Of a DNA stretch of 64,000 bases, positions 55,235 to 64,000 are shown one piece after another. The notes under the pieces are model-generated. The model was not told where the DNA came from and made no database searches. It worked only from the letters and a program-made list of their open reading frames with translations. Source of the stretch: Tridacna crocea (lineage: Eukaryota; Mollusca; Bivalvia; Cardiida; Cardiidae); contig OX031057.1 of assembly GCA_943736015.1 (NCBI GenBank), forward strand, positions 57,680,001-57,744,000. Reading direction: 5' to 3'. Made by a program: the position numbers and the translations under genes. Position 1 is the first letter of the stretch. Every line of letters starts with the position of its first letter.

Positions 55235-55236
55235 TA
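55235..55236. repeat. Right target-site duplication (TA)
   Basis: Follows the element's CACAG end, after which the satellite resumes with CTTTGC as in all other units. Confidence 0.8.
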
Positions 55237-56557
55237 CTTTGCTTTTCATTGACCTAATTACGCATAACGGTCTGCTAGGAGTAAAAACCTGGTTTTAAAT
55301 TAACTTTGCCAGTGTATTTTAAGGCTTATATGTAATTCTTTTGAGAATGGCTGGCATGCAAAATCAACATGTATGCCAAAATAACACTGACACTGGCATT
55401 TCTTTGAGTAAAATGGGTGACAGAAGGTCGGGTTCTAAACCGATCGACCCGCACCCCCCACCCACCTGAGTTATTTATATCGATATGAAGGGTCTGTCTA
55501 TTGTTCAGATCAGCTTCCTTGTCTCACACCCAACACTTTGGATGTATTGAGATGATCAAAGAAAACATGATGAAGAATCATGCCTAGCCTAATTAAATAA
55601 ACCAGAGACCCCACTTATTTCAAAAGCAACTTGCAGCTGTTGCAAGAAAAAAATGAGCAAAGCAAACTTTAAGTGCCCTTTTCTCTACATGAAGTTGTTT
55701 AAAACAGCAAGAAAAATACTTTGGGGTTGTACTGATGGCATGTTTTGACAGGAAAGATGTTGCAGAAAACAGATAAATCACTAATTAATAGATCTAGATA
55801 AAAAGAACATGAATAATAAAGAAAGAAAATCATGAGTTTTCTTAAGTGCAGGATGGGGGAAAAATTGCTCAGTGTTGCTTTAAGATAGCCTGATATGTTT
55901 AAAGGAGTTGTCAATTAATTTTGCTTGGTAAAGTGGAAAACCAAAAAAAGGGCTCGTTACGTTGCACTTTGCCAGGCTAAAGCGGGCAAAATGTTGCGAA
56001 TTTACATTTTGTCTTTTCGTGCCCCAACGATATACAGTCAGAAAGCACGCAATGACTAAATGTAGAGTAGAAACTGTGATAATTTTGAAAAATGACCCTG
56101 TGATCTATGGCACTTACGCAGACGTGAAAACATGAATTCAACAAGAGGCACTAATAATGCTGTTTTTCTTGATTACTTGGTGGGAAAAAAAACACTGGAA
56201 AATACATGTATACTCTCCTGATTGAATTGTCTCTATTTCGGAATGACAAAATTAGTCACACAAACGACCGAAGCGAGAAAGTGAATGCGAAACCCAGATT
56301 TACGCTTAACTGCATGTACCAAAATGCCATATATCATTGGGTCTTCATCACAATCCATTTCCGAGCCTATCATTGTTTTCCCGTTTAAGCGGTTGAAGCA
56401 TGTCATCGCGAGCAGAAGTATTATCATGTCGGTTCGGGATATCTTCCCAGCCAATGCTTGGTAAGCCGTATGCGTTGGGGTAAGACAAAGAAGCCAATGA
56501 ATATAAATCAAAGTAGACAAGTAGAGATACTGTGTTATGAGATGGGAAATAACCCTT

Positions 56558-58457
56558 GCAACTCTGATTGCAGACTACACTTCTCCAGTAAGAGTTACTG
56601 TTCCTGACCCCTTTACAGCTTATAGCAAACCACTTCTCATGTTCATTTACCTGGCTATCAGACCACCAAAACAGTGTAACAGAAGGAAAATTTTCACACA
56701 TTCAGATTAATGTTTTGAATTTGAAATTTGTGTTTAATGTCTAGAGCTAAGGGAGGTTAAATGAACACAAAAACAAACGGGGGAATTAAAAAGGTAGTAG
56801 TTGCTCAGATTCCAAGCCTGTCCACCAGTAACTAAGACTAAAAGCATTTTGGGACCTGCCATCTGACCCACTGAGCCAGAGAAGCAGTTGATTTCAACCC
56901 AGAAAATTGACCTACTTATATTTAGCCCCCCTCCCCCCCCCCTTTTGTTCCAAAACATAGAAGTAGTTCCATTTGAAAGTTAGATCAATGCCCATATGAA
57001 ATTTTGATATCAAGCATATTTGTCACTCTGTTTCTTTCAGACAAAAATGGAAGGCTATGTTTAAAAGGTGTTTCTGGTGTTGGTATGATCGTATCTTGAA
57101 AATGAGAGCATGAATGTGTTATTTCTTTAGGAACTACTTTGCTTTTCATTGACCTAATTACGCATAACGGTCTGCTAGGAGTAAAAACCTGGTTTTAAAT
57201 TAACTTTGCCAGTGTATTTTAAGGCTTATATGTAATTCTTTTGAGAATGGCTGGCATGCAAAATCAACATGTATGCCAAAATAACACTGACACTGGCATT
57301 TCTTTGAGTAAAATGGGTGACAGAAGGTCGGGTTCTAAACCGATCGACCCGCACCCCCCACCCACCTGAGTTATTTATATCGATATGAAGGGTCTGTCTA
57401 TTGTTCAGATCAGCTTCCTTGTCTCACACCCAACACTTTGGATGTATTGAGATGATCAAAGAAAACATGATGAAGAATCATGCCTAGCCTAATTAAATAA
57501 ACCAGAGACCCCACTTATTTCAAAAGCAACTTGCAGCTGTTGCAAGAAAAAAATGAGCAAAGCAAACTTTAAGTGCCCTTTTCTCTACATGAAGTTGTTT
57601 AAAACAGCAAGAAAAATACTTTGGGGTTGTACTGATGGCATGTTTTGACAGGAAAGATGTTGCAGAAAACAGATAAATCACTAATTAATAGATCTAGATA
57701 AAAAGAACATGAATAATAAAGAAAGAAAATCATGAGTTTTCTTAAGTGCAGGATGGGGGAAAAATTGCTCAGTGTTGCTTTAAGATAGCCTCATATGTTT
57801 AAAGGAGTTGTCAATTAATTTTGCTTGGTAAAGTGGAAAACCAAAGAAAGGGCTCGTTACGTTGCACTTTGCCAGGCTAAAGCGGGCAAAATGTTGCGAA
57901 TTTACATTTTGTCTTTTCGTGCCCCAACGACATACAGTCAGAAAGCACGCAATGACTAAATGTAGAGTAGAAACTGTGATAATTTTGAAAAATGACCCTG
58001 TGATCTATGGCACTTACGCAGACGTGAAAACATGAATTCAACAAGAGGCACTAATAATGCTGTTTTTCTTGATTACTTGGTGGGAAAAAAAACACTGGAA
58101 AATACATGTATACTCTCCTGATTGAATTGTCTCTATTTCGGAATGACAAAATTAGTCACACAAACGACCGAAGCGAGAAAGTGAATGCGAAACCCAGATT
58201 TACGCTTAACTGCATGTACCAAAATGCCATATATCATTGGGTCTTCATCACAATCCATTTCCGAGCCTATCATTGTTTTCCCGTTTAAGCGGTTGAAGCA
58301 TGTCATCGCGAGCAGAAGTATTATCATGTCGGTTCGGGATATCTTCCCAGCCAATGCTTGGTAAGCCGTATGCGTTGGGGTAAGACAAAGAAGCCAATGA
58401 ATATAAATCAAAGTAGACAAGTAGAGATACTGTGTTATGAGATGGGAAATAACCCTT
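56558..58457. repeat. Satellite unit 30 (1,900 bp)
   Basis: C-run 6+10; C at offset 1233. Private A-to-G change in the A-run of CCAAAAAAAGG (base 57,846). Equivalent of unit 15 in the 15-16/30-31 block pair. Confidence 0.95.
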
Positions 58458-60359
58458 GCAACTCTGATTGCAGACTACACTTCTCCAGTAAGAGTTACTG
58501 TTCCTGACCCCTTTAACAGCTTATAGCAAACCACTTCTCATGTTCATTTACCTGGCTATCAGACCACCAAAACAGTGTAACAGAAGGAAAATTTTCACAC
58601 ATTCAGATTAATGTTTTGAATTTGAAATTTGTGTTTAATGTCTAGAGCTAAGGGAGGTTAAATGAACACAAAAACAAACGGGGGAATTAAAAAGGTAGTA
58701 GTTGCTCAGATTCCAAGCCTGTCCACCAGTAACTAAGACTAAAAGCATTTTGGGACCTGCCATCTGACCCACTGAGCCAGAGAAGCAGTTGATTTCAACC
58801 CAGAAAATTGACCTACTTATATTTAGCCCCCCTCCCCCCCCCCCTTTTGTTCCAAAACATAGAAGTAGTTCCACTTGAAAGTTAGATCAATGCCCATATG
58901 AAATTTTGATATCAAGCATATTTGTCACTCTGTTTCTTTCAGACAAAAATGGAAGGCTATGTTTAAAAGGTGTTTCTGGTGTTGGTATGATCGTATCTTG
59001 AAAATGAGAGCATGAATGTGTTATTTCTTTAGGAACTACTTTGCTTTTCATTGACCTAATTACGCATAACGGTCTGCTAGGAGTAAAAACCTGGTTTTAA
59101 ATTAACTTTGCCAGTGTATTTTAAGGCTTATATGTAATTCTTTTGAGAATGGCTGGCATGCAAAATCAACATGTATGCCAAAATAACACTGACACTGGCA
59201 TTTCTTTGAGTAAAATGGGTGACAGAAGGTCGGGTTCTAAACCGATCGACCCGCACCCCCCACCCACCTGAGTTATTTATATCGATATGAAGGGTCTGTC
59301 TATTGTTCAGATCAGCTTCCTTGTCTCACACCCAACACTTTGGATGTATTGAGATGATCAAAGAAAACATGATGAAGAATCATGCCTAGCCTAATTAAAT
59401 AAACCAGAGACCCCACTTATTTCAAAAGCAACTTGCAGCTGTTGCAAGAAAAAAATGAGCAAAGCAAACTTTAAGTGCCCTTTTCTCTACATGAAGTTGT
59501 TTAAAACAGCAAGAAAAATACTTTGGGGTTGTACTGATGGCATGTTTTGACAGGAAAGATGTTGCAGAAAACAGATAAATCACTAATTAATAGATCTAGA
59601 TAAAAAGAACATGAATAATAAAGAAAGAAAATCATGAGTTTTCTTAAGTGCAGGATGGGGGAAAAATTGCTCAGTGTTGCTTTAAGATAGCCTCATATGT
59701 TTAAAGGAGTTGTCAATTAATTTTGCTTGGTAAAGTGGAAAACCAAAAAAAGGGCTCGTTACGTTGCACTTTGCCAGGCTAAAGCGGGCAAAATGTTGCG
59801 AATTTACATTTTGTCTTTTCGTGCCCCAACGACATACAGTCAGAAAGCACGCAATGACTAAATGTAGAGTAGAAACTGTGATAATTTTGAAAAATGACCC
59901 TGTGATCTATGGCACTTACGCAGACGTGAAAACATGAATTCAACAAGAGGCACTAATAATGCTGTTTTTCTTGATTACTTGGTGGGAAAAAAAACACTGG
60001 AAAATACATGTATACTCTCCTGATTGAATTGTCTCTATTTCGGAATGACAAAATTAGTCACACAAACGACCGAAGCGAGAAAGTGAATGCGAAACCCAGA
60101 TTTACGCTTAACTGCATGTACCAAAATGCCATATATCATTGGGTCTTCATCACAATCCATTTCCGAGCCTATCATTGTTTTCCCGTTTAAGCGGTTGAAG
60201 CATGTCATCGCGAGCAGAAGTATTATCATGTCGGTTCGGGATATCTTCCCAGCCAATGCTTGGTAAGCCGTATGCGTTGGGGTAAGACAAAGAAGCCAAT
60301 GAATATAAATCAAAGTAGACAAGTAGAGATACTGTGTTATGAGATGGGAAATAACCCTT
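58458..60359. repeat. Satellite unit 31 (1,902 bp, longest uninterrupted copy)
   Basis: C-run 6+11 plus the A insertion; C at offsets 413 and 1233. Same haplotype as units 16 and 33. Confidence 0.95.
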
Positions 60360-62257
60360 GCAACTCTGATTGCAGACTACACTTCTCCAGTAAGAGTTAC
60401 TGTTCCTGACCCCTTTACAGCTTATAGCAAACCACTTCTCATGTTCATTTACCTGGCTATCAGACCACTAAAACAGTGTAACAGAAGGAAAATTTTCACA
60501 CATTCAGATTAATGTTTTGAATTTGAAATTTGTGTTTAATGTCTAGAGCTAAGGGAGGTTAAATGAACACAAAAACAAACGGGGGAATTAAAAAGGTAGT
60601 AGTTGCTCAGATTCCAAGCCTGTCCACCAGTAACTAAGACTAAAAGCATTTTGGGACCTGCCATCTGACCCACTGAGCCAGAGAAGCAGTTGATTTCAAC
60701 CCAGAAAATTGACCTACTTATATTTAGCCCCCCTCCCCCCCCCTTTTGTTCCAAAACATAGAAGTAGTTCCATTTGAAAGTTAGATCAATGCCCATATGA
60801 AATTTTGATATCAAGCATATTTGTCACTCTGTTTCTTTCAGACAAAAATGGAAGGCTATGTTTAAAAGGTGTTTCTGGTGTTGGTATGATCGTATCTTGA
60901 AAATGAGAGCATGAATGTGTTATTTCTTTAGGAACTACTTTGCTTTTCATTGACCTAATTACGCATAACGGTCTGCTAGGAGTAAAAACCTGGTTTTAAA
61001 TTAACTTTGCCAGTGTATTTTAAGGCTTATATGTAATTCTTTTGAGAATGGCTGGCATGCAAAATCAACATGTATGCCAAAATAACACTGACACTGGCAT
61101 TTCTTTGAGTAAAATGGGTGACAGAAGGTCGGGTTCTAAACCGATCGACCCGCACCCCCCACCCACCTGAGTTATTTATATCGATATGAAGGGTCTGTCT
61201 ATTGTTCAGATCAGCTTCCTTGTCTCACACCCAACACTTTGGATGTATTGAGATGATCAAAGAAAACATGATGAAGAATCATGCCTAGCCTAATTAAATA
61301 AACCAGAGACCCCACTTATTTCAAAAGCAACTTGCAGCTGTTGCAAGAAAAAAATGAGCAAAGCAAACTTTAAGTGCCCTTTTCTCTACATGAAGTTGTT
61401 TAAAACAGCAAGAAAAATACTTTGGGGTTGTACTGATGGCATGTTTTGACAGGAAAGATGTTGCAGAAAACAGATAAATCACTAATTAATAGATCTAGAT
61501 AAAAAGAACATGAATAATAAAGAAAGAAAATCATGAGTTTTCTTAAGTGCAGGATGGGGGAAAAATTGCTCAGTGTTGCTTTAAGATAGCCTGATATGTT
61601 TAAAGGAGTTGTCAATTAATTTTGCTTGGTAAAGTGGAAAACCAAAAAAAGGGCTCGTTACGTTGCACTTTGCCAGGCTAAAGCGGGCAAAATGTTGCGA
61701 ATTTACATTTTGTCTTTTCGTGCCCCAACGACATACAGTCAGAAAGCACGCAATGACTAAATGTAGAGTAGAAACTGTGATAATTTTGAAAAATGACCCT
61801 GTGATCTATGGCACTTACGCAGACGTGAAAACATGAATTCAACAAGAGGCACTAATAATGCTGTTTTTCTTGATTACTTGGTGGGAAAAAAACACTGGAA
61901 AATACATGTATACTCTCCTGATTGAATTGTCTCTATTTCGGAATGACAAAATTAGTCACACAAACGACCGAAGCGAGAAAGTGAATGCGAAACCCAGATT
62001 TACGCTTAACTGCATGTACCAAAATGCCATATATCATTGGGTCTTCATCACAATCCATTTCCGAGCCTATCATTGTTTTCCCGTTTAAGCGGTTGAAGCA
62101 TGTCATCGCGAGCAGAAGTATTATCATGTCGGTTCGGGATATCTTCCCAGCCAATGCTTGGTAAGCCGTATGCGTTGGGGTAAGACAAAGAAGCCAATGA
62201 ATATAAATCAAAGTAGACAAGTAGAGATACTGTGTTATGAGATGGGAAATAACCCTT
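60360..62257. repeat. Satellite unit 32 (1,898 bp)
   Basis: C-run 6+9 offset by A-run 7. Private C-to-T change in ACCACCAAAAC (near 60,470). It has the majority G at offset 1233, which separates it from units 31 and 33. The A-run of 7 is shared with unit 15. Confidence 0.95.
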
Positions 62258-64000
62258 GCAACTCTGATTGCAGACTACACTTCTCCAGTAAGAGTTACTG
62301 TTCCTGACCCCTTTAACAGCTTATAGCAAACCACTTCTCATGTTCATTTACCTGGCTATCAGACCACCAAAACAGTGTAACAGAAGGAAAATTTTCACAC
62401 ATTCAGATTAATGTTTTGAATTTGAAATTTGTGTTTAATGTCTAGAGCTAAGGGAGGTTAAATGAACACAAAAACAAACGGGGGAATTAAAAAGGTAGTA
62501 GTTGCTCAGATTCCAAGCCTGTCCACCAGTAACTAAGACTAAAAGCATTTTGGGACCTGCCATCTGACCCACTGAGCCAGAGAAGCAGTTGATTTCAACC
62601 CAGAAAATTGACCTACTTATATTTAGCCCCCCTCCCCCCCCCCCTTTTGTTCCAAAACATAGAAGTAGTTCCACTTGAAAGTTAGATCAATGCCCATATG
62701 AAATTTTGATATCAAGCATATTTGTCACTCTGTTTCTTTCAGACAAAAATGGAAGGCTATGTTTAAAAGGTGTTTCTGGTGTTGGTATGATCGTATCTTG
62801 AAAATGAGAGCATGAATGTGTTATTTCTTTAGGAACTACTTTGCTTTTCATTGACCTAATTACGCATAACGGTCTGCTAGGAGTAAAAACCTGGTTTTAA
62901 ATTAACTTTGCCAGTGTATTTTAAGGCTTATATGTAATTCTTTTGAGAATGGCTGGCATGCAAAATCAACATGTATGCCAAAATAACACTGACACTGGCA
63001 TTTCTTTGAGTAAAATGGGTGACAGAAGGTCGGGTTCTAAACCGATCGACCCGCACCCCCCACCCACCTGAGTTATTTATATCGATATGAAGGGTCTGTC
63101 TATTGTTCAGATCAGCTTCCTTGTCTCACACCCAACACTTTGGATGTATTGAGATGATCAAAGAAAACATGATGAAGAATCATGCCTAGCCTAATTAAAT
63201 AAACCAGAGACCCCACTTATTTCAAAAGCAACTTGCAGCTGTTGCAAGAAAAAAATGAGCAAAGCAAACTTTAAGTGCCCTTTTCTCTACATGAAGTTGT
63301 TTAAAACAGCAAGAAAAATACTTTGGGGTTGTACTGATGGCATGTTTTGACAGGAAAGATGTTGCAGAAAACAGATAAATCACTAATTAATAGATCTAGA
63401 TAAAAAGAACATGAATAATAAAGAAAGAAAATCATGAGTTTTCTTAAGTGCAGGATGGGGGAAAAATTGCTCAGTGTTGCTTTAAGATAGCCTCATATGT
63501 TTAAAGGAGTTGTCAATTAATTTTGCTTGGTAAAGTGGAAAACCAAAAAAAGGGCTCGTTACGTTGCACTTTGCCAGGCTAAAGCGGGCAAAATGTTGCG
63601 AATTTACATTTTGTCTTTTCGTGCCCCAACGACATACAGTCAGAAAGCACGCAATGACTAAATGTAGAGTAGAAACTGTGATAATTTTGAAAAATGACCC
63701 TGTGATCTATGGCACTTACGCAGACGTGAAAACATGAATTCAACAAGAGGCACTAATAATGCTGTTTTTCTTGATTACTTGGTGGGAAAAAAAACACTGG
63801 AAAATACATGTATACTCTCCTGATTGAATTGTCTCTATTTCGGAATGACAAAATTAGTCACACAAACGACCGAAGCGAGAAAGTGAATGCGAAACCCAGA
63901 TTTACGCTTAACTGCATGTACCAAAATGCCATATATCATTGGGTCTTCATCACAATCCATTTCCGAGCCTATCATTGTTTTCCCGTTTAAGCGGTTGAAG
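62258..64000. repeat. Satellite unit 33, cut by window end (1,743 bp)
   Basis: C-run 6+11 plus the A insertion; C at offsets 413 and 1233, the same haplotype as unit 31 two units upstream. About 160 bp of the unit lie beyond the window. Confidence 0.95.

Larger units (their letters stand above)
53176..56557. repeat. Satellite unit 29, interrupted by a transposon (3,382 bp)
   Basis: The unit is normal up to the TA at 53,751-53,752 and resumes at 55,237. Removing the 1,482-bp element and one TA leaves exactly 1,898 bp, matching its C-run of 6+8. Private C-to-T change in AACGACATAC (near 56,031). It is the only interrupted copy in the window. Confidence 0.95.
1..64000. repeat. Tandem array of a ~1.9-kb satellite unit
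   Basis: The same sequence recurs 33 times in direct orientation, with successive copies 1,897-1,902 bp apart, except for one 3,382-bp step caused by a transposon. I phase units at the window start, at the word GCAACTCTGATTGCAG. Marker sites, as offsets in unit 1: 58 (A insertion), 376-383 (C-run), 413 (T/C), 528 (G/A), 791 (C/T), 1233 (G/C), 1301 (C/T), 1526-1533 (A-run), 1731 (C/T) and 1776 (C/T). A base length of 1,898 bp plus the three indel sites reproduces every unit length exactly. No inversion, truncation or foreign spacer separates copies. No gene is recognised in the unit. The length, homogeneity and lack of genes fit a long-period satellite; the function is unknown. Confidence 0.98.

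Noticed and set aside
1-64000. CRISPR array
   Set aside because: The repeats are 1.9 kb and contiguous, with no short repeat/unique spacer alternation, and the context is eukaryotic.

Overview
The window is one tandem array of a long-period satellite. A unit of about 1.9 kb (1,897-1,902 bp) repeats head-to-tail from base 1 to base 64,000. There are 32 complete copies plus a 33rd cut off by the window end. No other flanking sequence is reached on either side, so the array is longer than 64 kb. Every length difference between units comes from three places: a C-run (7-11 C), an A-run (7 or 8 A) and a one-base A insertion. Substitutions are so few that any two units look more than 99.5% identical (judged by eye).

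The array is broken once. Unit 29 carries a 1,482-bp insert (53,753-55,234) flanked by a TA duplication. It has CTGTG/CACAG ends and clusters of the 7-mer TTCGTTG/TTCGTGG just inside both ends. This is a recent non-autonomous DNA transposon with no recognisable transposase. Its ends resemble, from memory only, a miniature-transposon type common in bivalve molluscs. Together with the AT-rich composition, the absence of prokaryotic gene organisation and the kilobase-scale satellite, this suggests an invertebrate nuclear genome, possibly a mollusc. The group assignment is an inference.

No protein-coding gene, rRNA, tRNA, snRNA or histone gene could be supported. The short open frames in the unit are opened and closed by indels and nonsense changes between copies, or lie antisense to each other with no recognisable domain. 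In unit 1 the unit holds, in order: the A-insertion site (58), a polypyrimidine/AG segment (460-510), the C-run (369-383), a hairpin at 693-719, a second hairpin at 767-790, a CACCC-rich stretch followed by a TATA-like palindrome (791-827), a hairpin at 971-987, AT-rich sequence (1,120-1,170), a hairpin at 1,309-1,331 and the A-run (1,526-1,533).

Diagnostic variants show how the array grew. Units 6-14 follow a three-unit (about 5.7 kb) higher-order period. Units 15-16, 30-31 and 32-33 are related blocks, and so are 17-18 and 22-23. This is the pattern expected from unequal exchange of multi-unit blocks. The most useful things here are the array itself, its fine-scale higher-order structure and the dated-by-context transposon insertion.
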